Of a stretch of 64,000 nucleotides of DNA, positions 53,196-62,244 are shown one piece after another. Each line of letters opens with the position of its first letter. Position 1 is the first letter of the stretch. The notes beneath the pieces are model-generated. The model saw only the letters and a list, made by a program, of their open reading frames with translations. It did not search any database and was not told where the DNA came from. This stretch comes from Gemmatimonas sp. (GTDB taxonomy: Bacteria; Gemmatimonadota; Gemmatimonadetes; Gemmatimonadales; Gemmatimonadaceae), in NCBI GenBank assembly GCA_023910675.1, contig JAAVWC010000002.1, positions 1-64,000 of the forward strand, read 5' to 3'. The translations under genes and the position numbers were made by a program.

Positions 53196-56156
53196 ATGGC
53201 TGACGTCACCCTCCCCCCGTCACCACGGCTCTTCCTGGTCGACGGTTACGCGCTCATCTATCGCGCGTTCTTTGCGCTCATGCAGCGCCCGCTTTCCACG
53301 AGTCGTGGGGAGAACAGCTCGATTGCCTGGGGCGTCGCCAATTTTCTCAAGCGCCTGCTCAACACGCACAAGCCGGAATTGCTGGCGTGGGTGCACGACA
53401 GCGGCGCGACGTTCCGCGACGAGCTCTATCCCGACTACAAGGCGACGCGCGAACGGCTGACCGACGATCTGCAGGCCGATTTCGATCAGGGGCTCGACCG
53501 TGTGCTGCAGTTGCTCGCGGCCTACGACATCCCGGTCCTCACCGCCGAAGGCTTCGAAGCCGACGACGTGATCGGCACCATGGCGCGCAAGGGCGTCGAC
53601 GCCGGCTACAACGTCGTGATCGTGTCGGGCGACAAGGACTTTCAGCAGCTGGTGCGTCCCGGCGTGTGGCTGCTCAACCCCGGGCGCGGCGGCCCGGCGA
53701 GTGTCGAGGAAACCTGGGTGGGCGTCGAGAACGCCACCGACCGGTTGGGTGTGCCGCCAGAGCGGGTCATCGATTACCTCGCTCTCGTGGGTGACAGCTC
53801 CGACAATGTGCCGGGGGTGAAGGGTATTGGCGAAAAGGGCGCCATCGAACTCATCACGCAATACGGCGCGCTCGAGAACATCATCGCGCACGTCAACGAG
53901 ATCACCAAAAAGCGTCCGCGCGAAGCGCTGCTGCAGTACGAGGCCGAAGCGCGGCTCTCCAAGCAGCTCGTCACGATTCATCAGGATGTGCCCGTCGACC
54001 TCGATGTGACGAAGCTGCGGGTGAATGCGCCCAACGCCGACGCGTTGCGCGCGCTCTATCTCGATCTCGAGTTTTCGAGCCTGCTCAAGGATGTCGGCGG
54101 CGCCGCGACCGCGAGCGCGCCAGCCAGCGTATCGCGTCCGGTTGCCGGACCCGATGGCGTGACGGACGCGGGGCGTTCACCCGCATCGCCCGGTCGTCCA
54201 GAAGCGCCGGCGGTGGTGCGTGGTGAAAGTGGGGTCGCGGTCCTGGCCGATGCGCGTTATGTAACCGTGGACAGCATCGACGCGCTCCACGCGCTATTGA
54301 CGCGCGTGCGCGAAGTGCCGTACATCGCCATCGACACCGAAACCATCACCGATGCCGACGCGCCGTACGCCATCGATGCGATGCGCGCGCAGCTGGTCGG
54401 ACTGTCGATTGCCGTGATGCCGGGCGAGGCCTATTACCTGCCGTTCCGTCACCGGCGTGATGATGGCGGCGGCAATCTGGCGCTGCTCTCGGGTGACGCC
54501 GGTATCGCCGGCCAGCGCATCAACGCCGGAGCGCCGGAGCCGGTGAATCTGCCCCCCTTCGGCAGCGCCGAATGTGCCCCGCTGCGGGCGATGCTCGAAG
54601 ACGCCAGCGTGAAGAAAATTGCGCAGAACGCCAAGTACGATGTGCTGGTGTTGCGTGGTGCCGGCGTGCGCATGGCGGGGCTCGAGTTCGACACGATGCT
54701 CGCGAGCTATGTGCTCGATCCGGGACGTCGCTCGCACGGACTCGATCTGCTCGCGCTGGAGTTTCTGGGCCACAGCATGACGGCCTACGAACAGCTGTGC
54801 GGCAAGGGCAAGAGTCAGCTGGGCTTCGATGTCGTGCCCATCGATGCGGCGCGCGATTATTCGTGCGAGGATGTCGATGTCACGATGCGGCTGCGCCTCC
54901 TGCTCGAGCCACTGCTGGCGAGCCACGAAATGCTGTCGCTGCTGCAGACGGTGGAAGTACCGCTCGTATCGGTGCTCGCCGATATGGAGTACGACGGCAT
55001 CGCCATCAATTTGCCGTGGTTCGAAAGTCTCAAGACGCGCTTCAAGGCTGAACGCGAGCGCGTCGAGCAGGCCATTTACGCCGAGGCGGGCAAGGAGTTC
55101 AACATCAACTCCAACCCGCAGCTGCGGACGGTGCTGTTCGAAGATCTGCAGCTGCCGGTGAAGAAAAAGACCGCCACCGGCCCGAGCACCGATGCCAGCG
55201 TGCTGCAGGAACTCGCGGAAGAAGGACACACGCTGCCGACGCTGCTCATGGAGTATCGCGAGATCTTCAAGCTCGAAGGCACGTACATCGATTCGCTCCC
55301 CAAGCTCGTGCATCCGCGCGATCACCGCTTGCACACGTCGTACAACCAGACGGTGGCCGCGACGGGACGCTTGTCGAGCTCCGATCCCAACCTGCAGAAC
55401 ATTCCCAGCCGACGTGAACTGGGGCGCGAAATCCGTCGCGGCTTTGTCCCGCGTGAGGGCTGGCGCCTGCTCAGTGCCGACTACTCGCAAATCGAGCTGC
55501 GACTGCTCGCGCACCTGAGTGCCGACCCCGCGTTCGTCACGGCGTTCAAGGCGGGTGGTGACATTCACAAGCAGACGGCCGCGATCATCTTTGGTGTGCC
55601 ACTCGCCGAGGTGACCAGTGATATGCGCGCCCGCGCCAAGACCATCAACTTTGCCACGATTTATGGGCAGGGGGCACACGCGCTGTCACGGCAGTTGCGC
55701 ATTACCCACGCCGAGGCGAAGGCCTTCATCGACACGTACTTCGAACGGTTCGCTGGTGTGAAGGCGTTCCTCGACGGCTGCGTCGTGGACGCGAAGCAGA
55801 AGGGCTTCGTTGAAACGATCTTCAAACGTCGTCGCTACATCCCCGAGCTGAAGGAGCGGAACTTCAACATCCGCGCGTTCGGAGAACGGGTGGCGGCCAA
55901 CGCCCCCATTCAGGGGTCGGCGGCCGACCTCATCAAGATCGCCATGATCCGGGTGCACGAAGCCCTCGCCACCGAGCGGCTTGCGTCGCGGATGTTGTTA
56001 CAGGTGCACGACGAATTGGTCTTCGAATTCCCCCCCGAGGAGGAGCTCGCCCTGTCGGCGCTCGTGAAGCGGGAGATGGAAGGCGCGGCCGTCCTCAATG
56101 TGCCGCTGCTGGTGGAGATGGGGATGGGCGGCGATTGGGTGGCCGCCAAGTCCTGA
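53196..56156 (+). CDS. polA: DNA polymerase I
   Basis: 986 residues with all three activities. 5'-3' exonuclease at residues ~1-300 (LFLVDGYALIYRAFFAL, EGFEADDVIGTMA, SGDKDFQQLV, GDSSDNVPGVKGIG). 3'-5' proofreading exonuclease ~350-560 with IAIDTET, NAKYDVLVL and YSCEDVD all present. Polymerase ~600-986 with SADYSQIELRLLAHLS, RARAKTINFATIYGQG and QVHDELVFE. ATG 53196 is chosen because GGGAGG lies nine nt upstream. Confidence 0.97.
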   Translation: MADVTLPPSPRLFLVDGYALIYRAFFALMQRPLSTSRGENSSIAWGVANFLKRLLNTHKPELLAWVHDSGATFRDELYPDYKATRERLTDDLQADFDQGLDRVLQLLAAYDIPVLTAEGFEADDVIGTMARKGVDAGYNVVIVSGDKDFQQLVRPGVWLLNPGRGGPASVEETWVGVENATDRLGVPPERVIDYLALVGDSSDNVPGVKGIGEKGAIELITQYGALENIIAHVNEITKKRPREALLQYEAEARLSKQLVTIHQDVPVDLDVTKLRVNAPNADALRALYLDLEFSSLLKDVGGAATASAPASVSRPVAGPDGVTDAGRSPASPGRPEAPAVVRGESGVAVLADARYVTVDSIDALHALLTRVREVPYIAIDTETITDADAPYAIDAMRAQLVGLSIAVMPGEAYYLPFRHRRDDGGGNLALLSGDAGIAGQRINAGAPEPVNLPPFGSAECAPLRAMLEDASVKKIAQNAKYDVLVLRGAGVRMAGLEFDTMLASYVLDPGRRSHGLDLLALEFLGHSMTAYEQLCGKGKSQLGFDVVPIDAARDYSCEDVDVTMRLRLLLEPLLASHEMLSLLQTVEVPLVSVLADMEYDGIAINLPWFESLKTRFKAERERVEQAIYAEAGKEFNINSNPQLRTVLFEDLQLPVKKKTATGPSTDASVLQELAEEGHTLPTLLMEYREIFKLEGTYIDSLPKLVHPRDHRLHTSYNQTVAATGRLSSSDPNLQNIPSRRELGREIRRGFVPREGWRLLSADYSQIELRLLAHLSADPAFVTAFKAGGDIHKQTAAIIFGVPLAEVTSDMRARAKTINFATIYGQGAHALSRQLRITHAEAKAFIDTYFERFAGVKAFLDGCVVDAKQKGFVETIFKRRRYIPELKERNFNIRAFGERVAANAPIQGSAADLIKIAMIRVHEALATERLASRMLLQVHDELVFEFPPEEELALSALVKREMEGAAVLNVPLLVEMGMGGDWVAAKS

Positions 56157-56276
56157 TCCCGTAAACGCTTGTCTGCAATCACGACCCCCCCCCGCTCTTG
56201 CAATGTGCAGCACGAACGGGGGTGTGCGAGACCGTATCTCGTTCTCTTTTGTGGAAAGCGTTGTTCAACCAATTGA

Positions 56277-56293
56277 TTGGCAACGACTTGGCT
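56277..56293 (+). promoter_or_regulatory. Sigma-54 (-24/-12) promoter match before the pilin gene
   Basis: TTGGCAACGACTTGGCT matches YTGGCACGRNNNTTGCW with the obligatory GG and GC separated by exactly 10 nt; three positions differ. The start codon lies 123 nt downstream. Pilin genes are classic sigma-54 targets (PilR type), and a GAFTGA activator is encoded at 29.8-31.4 kb, though the pairing is not shown. Confidence 0.55.
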
Positions 56294-56415
56294 GCGCTCC
56301 GCGCCGCGGCACCGCGATTGCTCTACCTGAGAACGTCTGCGGGAATCTGCCCGAGGCAGAACCGCTCCCGTAATCAGTACGGCCCCTCCGCCGGCCCCGA
56401 CCAGAGGCTCAGCTT

Positions 56416-56799
56416 ATGCGATCCACCCGTAAGGGCTTCACGCTGATCGAATTGCTCATTGTGGTCGTCGTTATTGGCATTCTTGCGGCGATTGCCATCC
56501 CCAAGTTCCAGACGACCAAAGGGAAGGCGTATGCCTCCAGCATCAAGAGCGACCTGAAGAATCTGACCAGCGTCCAGGAAGACTACTTCTACTTCAACGA
56601 GCGGTACGCGTCGGCGATGAACCTGGTCAACTTCGTTGCCACCGATGGGGTGACCATCAACATCATCGAAGCTGATGGCCGTGGGTGGTCGGCCACCGCC
56701 ACGCACCCGTCGGCCTTCCCGCTAACTTGTGCGGTGTATTACGGCGATGCGTCACCCGTTGCGCCGGCCGTCGCAGAAGGGGTCATCAACTGCCAGTAA
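56416..56799 (+). CDS. Type IV pilin / prepilin-like major subunit
   Basis: Class IVa prepilin signal: RKGFTLIELLIVVVVIGILAAIAIPKF, cleaved after Gly with the +1 Phe and +5 Glu. Mature protein about 120 residues with a C-terminal cysteine pair (LTCAVYY, INCQ) that would close a D-loop. No other pilus genes are near, so assembly genes must be elsewhere. It follows a sigma-54 promoter match and ends 55 nt before the next plus-strand gene. Confidence 0.9.
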   Translation: MRSTRKGFTLIELLIVVVVIGILAAIAIPKFQTTKGKAYASSIKSDLKNLTSVQEDYFYFNERYASAMNLVNFVATDGVTINIIEADGRGWSATATHPSAFPLTCAVYYGDASPVAPAVAEGVINCQ

Positions 56800-56854
56800 C
56801 GCCTTGAGCGAACTTCCTCCCATCGCGAACGACCCTGACTCCCGCCGGCGCGCT

Positions 56855-57202
56855 ATGCGTCTGCGGGAGCTGACGTTTGTGCAGGGGTGTCGCGAGTTCG
56901 TCTCTCGCAAAGCGGGAATGACGCACGCGATGGACGGCGGGCTCTGGCTGCACCGACACATCTGGAAAGGAGAGCCGCTGGTGCATCTGGTGAGTACCGA
57001 CCGGGCTCGGCTCGTCGACTTCGGCAACGCCGTGGGACTGCGCGAATCGCGCCTGCAGTACAAGCCGCTCAAAGATCCGCGCACGGGACAGCGACGGGAG
57101 GCCTGGCACTGGGATCTCGGGGGACCGGTGTATCCGCCGCTCGATCCTCGGCTGCTTAATGCGCCCGAGGGCGACGGTACGAATGGCTCGTTATCCGAGT
57201 AG
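56855..57202 (+). CDS. Hypothetical protein, DUF4031-like
   Basis: 115 residues from ATG 56855. No signal peptide. The centre (LWLHRHIWKGEPLVHLVSTDRARLVDFGNAVGLRESRLQYK) loosely resembles small DUF4031-type proteins. No function known. Start is uncertain: the frame extends upstream to 56729 (TTG 56804 also possible), and no Shine-Dalgarno sequence supports any option. Its 3' end overlaps the end of a minus-strand acyltransferase relic. Confidence 0.5.
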   Translation: MRLRELTFVQGCREFVSRKAGMTHAMDGGLWLHRHIWKGEPLVHLVSTDRARLVDFGNAVGLRESRLQYKPLKDPRTGQRREAWHWDLGGPVYPPLDPRLLNAPEGDGTNGSLSE

Positions 57203-57395
57203 CGCGCGCTGCAATGACGGGTTGCGCCGGAAGGTGAAGTAGGCGCGCAGACGGGCCCGGGCCCGACGTCTTGGGAGGATTGGCCGCCAGAACGACCGGG
57301 CCGCCCTGCGGAATGCGTTCGAGCCCGGTGGTCGTGATGCTACGGTAGTACCAGCCGAGCGCGGTGCGAACGACTGGCAACAGCAGCGCATACAT
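57191..57395 (-). pseudogene. Acyltransferase (PlsC-like) remnant
   Basis: The start ATG overlaps the stop of the transporter gene (TGATG). The first ~40 residues, MYALLLPVVRTALGWYY...TGLERIPQGGPVVLAAN, match the N-terminus of 1-acyl-glycerol-phosphate acyltransferases, but the next block (HP...D) does not follow. The continuation shifts frame to RARLRAYFTFRRNPSLQRALLG and a stop at 57191, resembling a C-terminus. The central ~150 residues with the catalytic HxxxxD are gone. Confidence 0.6.
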
Positions 57396-58765
57396 CACGC
57401 GGTGTGCGTACGGGCATCGGCCTCGCGTGCCATGCGTTCGCCTTCGGGAATGTTCACACGCGTCAGCAGCGCACCGCCGACAACGAAGAAGCCAATCACC
57501 CACAGAATGGCGCCGCGGCTGCTCCCCGTTTCCCCAATGGCGATACTGAAGACGAGCGGCCCGAGGATGCCGCCGAACTTCTCGAACACGCTGTAGAAGC
57601 CGAAGAACTCGCCGCTCTTGTGCTTGGGCACCATGCTCGCGAAGAGCGAGCGGCTGAGTGCTTGCGTGCCACCCTGCACCATGCCCAAGAGTACGGCTAG
57701 CATGTAGAACTCGCGCGAGCTGCTGATCCCGTACGCGAAGATGCAGATGCCGGTGTAGACGGCGAGTCCAAGCAGAATGGACAACTTGGTGCCGAGTTTG
57801 CCGGCGAGCGCCCCGAACGCGAAGGCGAACGGGATGCCGACGAACTGCACGATGAGAATGGCGGTGATGAGATCGGTGCGCGCGATGCCGATTTCCGTGC
57901 CGAACGCCGTTGCCATCTTGATGATGGTACCGATCCCATCGTTATAGATCGTGAAGGCCAGCATCACGAGAAACGCTTGCTTGTACTGCCGCAGCTCGCG
58001 GAGCGTTTCGCCGAGTCGGCGGAAGGCGGCGACGACCGGATTGCCACGCGGTGTTTCGTCGGCTTCAATGGTGCGCGCCGGTTCGCGTACGCCGCGGAAG
58101 AGTGGAATGCTGAAGAGGAGCCACCAGACACCCACACTCACGAAAGCGAGTCGTGCCGGCAGCGTGGCCTGCTCGCGCGGCAGGTCGTCTCCGACGGGGA
58201 GTCCGATGAGCGCGGGGTTGGTGATCCAGGCGAGGTTGAGTGCCAGCAGCAGCCCACCGCCGATGTACCCAAAGGCATAGGCCGCGGTGGATACGCGATC
58301 GACTTCCTGGTCGCTCGCGATATGCGGCAGCAGCGATTCGTAGAACGTCATGCTGCCGGTAGCACCGGCCATGGAGAGCACGAATAGCGTGGCGGCGAGA
58401 AACAGGTCGCCATGCTGAATGAAGTACATGGCCATCGTGGCGAAGACGCCGATCATCATGAAGACGGCGAGGAACTTCTTCTTCGCGGCCTGGTAGTCGG
58501 CGACGGCGCCAAGGATGGGCCCGAGAATCGCGATGACCACCGCGGCCACCGTGTTGGCGTTGGCGAGCGACTGCGTGGCGGCCTCGGGCGTACCGTTGGC
58601 GCCCGCGACCGAGATGAAGTAGATGGGGAAGACGGCCGTCATGATGACGGTTTGCATGGCCGACACGGCCCAGTCGTACATGGCCCATGCGCGCAGCTCG
58701 GGGCGATGCAGGCCGAGTGCGTTGAGAAATCCGCTGGGCGCGGTGGGCGCGGTGGCGTCAGGCAT
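57395..58765 (-). CDS. UMF1/Atg22-like major facilitator transporter
   Basis: 456 residues with about 11-12 transmembrane helices, including AWAMYDWAVSAMQTVIMTAVFPIYFI, VVAIAILGPILGAVADYQAAKKKFL (MFS motif A), YIGGGLLLALNLAW and QALSRSLFASMVPKHKSGEFFGFYSVFEKFGGILGPL. This layout is typical of bacterial UMF1-family (vacuole-effluxer-like) transporters; substrate unknown. ATG 58765 begins the conserved part; a much longer frame exists upstream but overlaps the divergent gene. Confidence 0.88.
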   Translation of the reverse strand: MPDATAPTAPSGFLNALGLHRPELRAWAMYDWAVSAMQTVIMTAVFPIYFISVAGANGTPEAATQSLANANTVAAVVIAILGPILGAVADYQAAKKKFLAVFMMIGVFATMAMYFIQHGDLFLAATLFVLSMAGATGSMTFYESLLPHIASDQEVDRVSTAAYAFGYIGGGLLLALNLAWITNPALIGLPVGDDLPREQATLPARLAFVSVGVWWLLFSIPLFRGVREPARTIEADETPRGNPVVAAFRRLGETLRELRQYKQAFLVMLAFTIYNDGIGTIIKMATAFGTEIGIARTDLITAILIVQFVGIPFAFAFGALAGKLGTKLSILLGLAVYTGICIFAYGISSSREFYMLAVLLGMVQGGTQALSRSLFASMVPKHKSGEFFGFYSVFEKFGGILGPLVFSIAIGETGSSRGAILWVIGFFVVGGALLTRVNIPEGERMAREADARTHTA

Positions 58766-58856
58766 GAACGATGGAGAAGGAGGTGGTCGAAACGTCAGAC
58801 AATCCTCTGGGACGGCGTGGTCGCTGTCCAGTACGTCACGTGACATACTTCTTGGC

Positions 58857-59822
58857 ATGCAGACACTCTGGCGACGTATTTCCCGGGCGGCGCGATGGGC
58901 GCCGGTGCTGTTGGTTCTGGCGTGCGACCGGAGCCCGTCGCCGGGCGTCGGTGATTCAGCAGGCGGTGTTGCCAATGGTTCGGGGGCGTACAGTATCGCA
59001 ACGACCGTGAGCAGCACCGGCTGGGATATAGCCGCAGGGCCGTTCGTGGTGCTTCCCACGGTGGACGGCGGGATGGTGGCGGGCTCGTTGCTGCTCCCGG
59101 AGGCCACCGACAGGACGGTGAGCGATACGACCGGCGTTGGGGCGCTGCTGGGCGACGGTCGGCTCGAGCTCTTTGCCCGCGGCGGCAAGGTGGGGGTGGC
59201 GCGCATTTCGGTCGAGGCAGGCGCGTCTCCGGAACGCGGGTGCAGCGCGTGGCCGGTGGCCCGTTTGAGCGTCGATGCCGGAGTGACCGTGCTGCCGTGG
59301 ACGGCGGCCTTTGCGGCGGGGCGGGTGACGGCCATTCCGCTCGACTCCATCGAGGGGCTCGCGCCGCGCGATTCGGCGCGATTGGCGGCCGATCTGACGC
59401 GGCTCGCGTCGCGGTTACCCGATGACACGAGCGCGACATTTCGTGCACTGCCCTTCGTGGTGCTGCGCGCCTGGCGTGGGCACAACACCGACACCGAGGC
59501 GACTGGCGGCTTTGTGGTGGCCACGTTGGCTCGCCGCGTGAATCAGGAGGACGATCCCAAGGAGGAGCGTCTTGTGCTCGTGGTGGATGCGCCGGGCGCC
59601 GACAGCAAGGAGTGGACGGTTGGGTGGCACGAGCGCGCGTCGGGACATGAGGAAGAGCTCGTGGTGGCGGAGCCGCTGCTCGCGTTCCGCGCGACGGGTG
59701 CCCGTGACGTACGACTGCTCTTTGGCCGCGACGACGGGATCGCCCTCAGTGCGGCCGTTCTGTCTCAATCGGCCGGCGGCTGGCGCGTGTTGTGGGAAAG
59801 TGCGCTGGCCGGATGTAACTAA
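58857..59822 (+). CDS. Putative lipoprotein, unknown function
   Basis: A signal peptide with lipobox LVLAC, then ~300 residues without a recognised domain. The sequence is beta-rich with periodic hydrophobic stretches. Two extra cysteines (GCSAW and terminal AGCN) might pair. It is divergent from the transporter gene. No better assignment is possible from the sequence. Confidence 0.6.
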   Translation: MQTLWRRISRAARWAPVLLVLACDRSPSPGVGDSAGGVANGSGAYSIATTVSSTGWDIAAGPFVVLPTVDGGMVAGSLLLPEATDRTVSDTTGVGALLGDGRLELFARGGKVGVARISVEAGASPERGCSAWPVARLSVDAGVTVLPWTAAFAAGRVTAIPLDSIEGLAPRDSARLAADLTRLASRLPDDTSATFRALPFVVLRAWRGHNTDTEATGGFVVATLARRVNQEDDPKEERLVLVVDAPGADSKEWTVGWHERASGHEEELVVAEPLLAFRATGARDVRLLFGRDDGIALSAAVLSQSAGGWRVLWESALAGCN

Positions 59823-60358
59823 CGGGCGCACAAGATTGCGGTCCTCTTTTTCGGAGCCGCGTTATGTCTGCAGGAACCACGTGGGGCCGCCTGAGTGCGG
59901 TCCTTGTGGCTTAGACCCAGGCCTCTTCGCTCGGCGCCTCGTGAGCCGATCAAGTTCGCGCGCTATGCGCACGTGGCCAACGACGGCACGAGGGCTTTTT
60001 CCTGGCAGGACGACATCTGGGTGGCCGACAAGGACGGCGGCAATCTGCACCGGCTCACCGCTGTACCGGTTGCCCATCGACGGGTCGGCGCCGCGCGCCA
60101 TGTCCATGGCTGTTGGGCGAAGCGGCAGGATGAAGCAGGACGCCGACGTGTTCGTCTTCGACGTGCGCAGGAAGCGCGAAGGGAACGTGACGAAGAATCC
60201 GTTCAACGAAGTGAGTGGGTTCGGGGTCAGGGTCGGTCTTGATGACGGCGCTGATCCCGGCAGCCACAAGAAGAGCTCTTGACAGAAACGCGGGGGGGGT
60301 ACCGTGATGGTGTATCGAAGCACTGTGCGAGGTCAATCAATCAATCTGCGACGGTAAC
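59823..60358. pseudogene. Decayed WD40-like/Tricorn-type propeller fragment
   Basis: Two propeller-like fragments lie in different plus-strand frames. One, about 59946-60060, reads IKFARYAHVANDGTRAFSWQDDIWVADKDGGNLHRLTA, a PD40-type repeat found in Tricorn peptidases and amidohydrolases. The next, about 60065-60200, reads LYRLPIDGSAPRAM ... QDADVFVFDVRRKREGNVTKNPFNE. They are joined only through a frameshift and lack the rest of the protein. Boundaries are approximate. Confidence 0.55.
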
Positions 60359-61420
60359 ATGCGAGTGATATCGATTTCTATGCGGCGCTCTATGAGAGCG
60401 TTCATATGTTCCACGATAGTGCTATCATCGGCTGCGGGATGCGGTCAGCAGGAAGCGAGACCTGTAGATACGGGAGCGCTAAGCACGATAGGGTTCGACT
60501 CTGCTTTTCGACTTGTTGATTCGGTCACCCTTGAAGTCGATACCGCGACGCCTTTGGTCGCCGTGTCGGCATTCGCGGTTGCCGCCAACGGCGATATCGT
60601 AATCGCCGACGCCTCCGAGCGGCGCGTCTTCGTGTACGACCCCACTGGGCGTCGCTTGAGAGTTCTGGGCAGATCGGGAGACGGCCCCGGGGAATTCCGA
60701 CAGCCGCGTAACCTCGCTATAGCATCCAACGGCGATGTGCTCGTTGTGGAGGCCGTGGGAAAGTTCCATCGATTTCGCGGAGACTCACTCATTGGAACAC
60801 TCCAGCTCGACAGCGTGACGTTGGTGTCGAGTATGGACATGAACAGCGACAGCACGATGCTGATAACGACGTCCAACGGAAAGTCAGGTGCAGTTGTCGA
60901 ATACACCCTGGAAGGAAGGGTGAGGCAGCGTGTAGATCTGTTCACGACGGTGCCCGTGCGGAACGCGCCGGAGGATCAACGGTGGAGGTCTTTTCTCCAG
61001 TTGCGCGGAGCCGCATGCAACGGGAAGATGCGAGCGGCGGCGTCCATCAGCGATACGGTCTGGTCGATAGATCCGACAACTTTGCGCTTCTCAGCGAAGC
61101 GTGTCACGCCAAGCGGATATAACGCACCAAGGTTGCCAGGTGCGGCGGACAATGCCAATACGGTTGATCCCTTCAAGTGGATTAATCAGTTCGACGTGGT
61201 TCAAGGCATCTTCTGCAGCGGTAGCGCGTTCGCATTTTCCTTCGTTCGCGGAGCCAGAAATATCGGCGACCCTCAGGTTTTCATGCTGACTCTGGATGGA
61301 GAATCCTGGAGAGCGTTTTCCGAAGCGCCGCCGGTAATCGCCATGCGTGCTGACACGCTCATCACTCTTCGGGATAACGGGACCGCCGACTATGTCCTTC
61401 GCCGTTTTGTGGCACGGTAG
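60359..61420 (+). CDS. 6-bladed beta-propeller lipoprotein
   Basis: A signal peptide with lipobox-like AAGC precedes ~330 residues. Propeller blades show the pattern VSAFAVAANGDIVIADASERRVFVYDPTGRRLRVLGRSGDGPGEFRQPRNLAIASNGDVLVVE, typical of NHL-like 6-bladed propellers that often accompany secreted Cys-rich peptides in other phyla. Its 3' end overlaps the next gene by 29 nt. GC content here is clearly lower than in the window core. Confidence 0.75.
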   Translation: MRVISISMRRSMRAFICSTIVLSSAAGCGQQEARPVDTGALSTIGFDSAFRLVDSVTLEVDTATPLVAVSAFAVAANGDIVIADASERRVFVYDPTGRRLRVLGRSGDGPGEFRQPRNLAIASNGDVLVVEAVGKFHRFRGDSLIGTLQLDSVTLVSSMDMNSDSTMLITTSNGKSGAVVEYTLEGRVRQRVDLFTTVPVRNAPEDQRWRSFLQLRGAACNGKMRAAASISDTVWSIDPTTLRFSAKRVTPSGYNAPRLPGAADNANTVDPFKWINQFDVVQGIFCSGSAFAFSFVRGARNIGDPQVFMLTLDGESWRAFSEAPPVIAMRADTLITLRDNGTADYVLRRFVAR

Positions 61421-61967
61421 ACTCAGGTGTGACGGCCGTTCGGTCTTCGCAGCGCTGCTATTGGCGCTAAGCATCACGGCTTGTCAGGAGCGAGAAGCAC
61501 GAGTAGCAGAACGCAGTTCCGGATCAACCGATTTGAACAGCGTTGAAAACGCAGATTCCAGAAGCGGCATTCGCAACCTGCTCCAGATTTTGGATCCAGT
61601 CAACCTGCCATCACAGGGACCCCGTTACCTCGTTGTAATCGATGCCAAGGAATGCACATCTTGCAGCGGTGCGGGGCTTGGACTTCGCGAGCTACAAAGG
61701 CGAGCCCCCCACTCGTCCTTGGTGATTTTTGCAAAAGGCTTCGATAGCGAAATCTTGGAATTCTACGATCGCGAGCTCTTGGAGATTCCCAAACGTCACG
61801 TAAACGTCGGCGCGTTGAAATCCGCGATTGGTAAAGGTAGCGGCGGTGCTGTGGTAAGACTTTGCGGTAATGATGTGGCGGTACTGCGAACCTCGACGCG
61901 CGTGGATTGGCCGAAGGCGATTGATTCGGCGCTGGCGTTGCCGGCTTGCGATCCGGCATCTGGCTGA
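61392..61967 (+). CDS. Thioredoxin-like CxxC lipoprotein (putative)
   Basis: A signal peptide with lipobox SITAC is followed by ~160 residues. The block RYLVVIDAKECTSCSGAGLGLRELQRR places a CTSC motif at the end of a beta strand and before a helix, as in thioredoxin-fold oxidoreductases. No clear cis-Pro loop was identified, so the fold is inferred. ATG 61392 is chosen because the signal starts there; it overlaps the propeller gene. Confidence 0.6.
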   Translation: MSFAVLWHGRLRCDGRSVFAALLLALSITACQEREARVAERSSGSTDLNSVENADSRSGIRNLLQILDPVNLPSQGPRYLVVIDAKECTSCSGAGLGLRELQRRAPHSSLVIFAKGFDSEILEFYDRELLEIPKRHVNVGALKSAIGKGSGGAVVRLCGNDVAVLRTSTRVDWPKAIDSALALPACDPASG

Positions 61968-62027
61968 TGATTCAGCCACTGTGACACTCGATCGCATGGG
62001 TAAGACGTTCACAAACGAGGAGGAGAT

Positions 62028-62231
62028 GTGAAGAAGTTGATTGTGTTGATGATTCGTAGCGCTACTGCGCTTACGCTGGTGGCGGCGGCGCTCCCCGCTC
62101 AGGAGTTGCCAGAAGCAGGGGGAGGAGGCCCGGGTCTTCTCATCTTGGCTTGCAACGCAGACAAGAGCTACGTGTGCGGCAGCAGCTGCGGGAACTCTGC
62201 ATGCCACTGGTGCTGTACCACCTGTACATAA
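62028..62231 (+). CDS. Small secreted cysteine-rich peptide A
   Basis: 67 residues from a GTG start preceded by GAGGAGGAG. A signal peptide (MKKLIVLMIRSATALTLVAAALPAQ) is followed by ELPEAGGGGPG and a tail with seven cysteines: AC, VCGSSC, SACHWCC, TTCT. The second gene downstream has the same layout and shares ELP directly after its signal. Function unknown; a disulfide-rich secreted peptide or modified-peptide precursor is possible. Confidence 0.7.
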   Translation: MKKLIVLMIRSATALTLVAAALPAQELPEAGGGGPGLLILACNADKSYVCGSSCGNSACHWCCTTCT

Positions 62232-62244
62232 GGAGAAAGCCGAG

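Noticed and set aside
54294-55679. 461-codon minus-strand frame inside polA
   Set aside because: Antisense of the polymerase with no family resemblance; polA motifs are intact on the plus strand.
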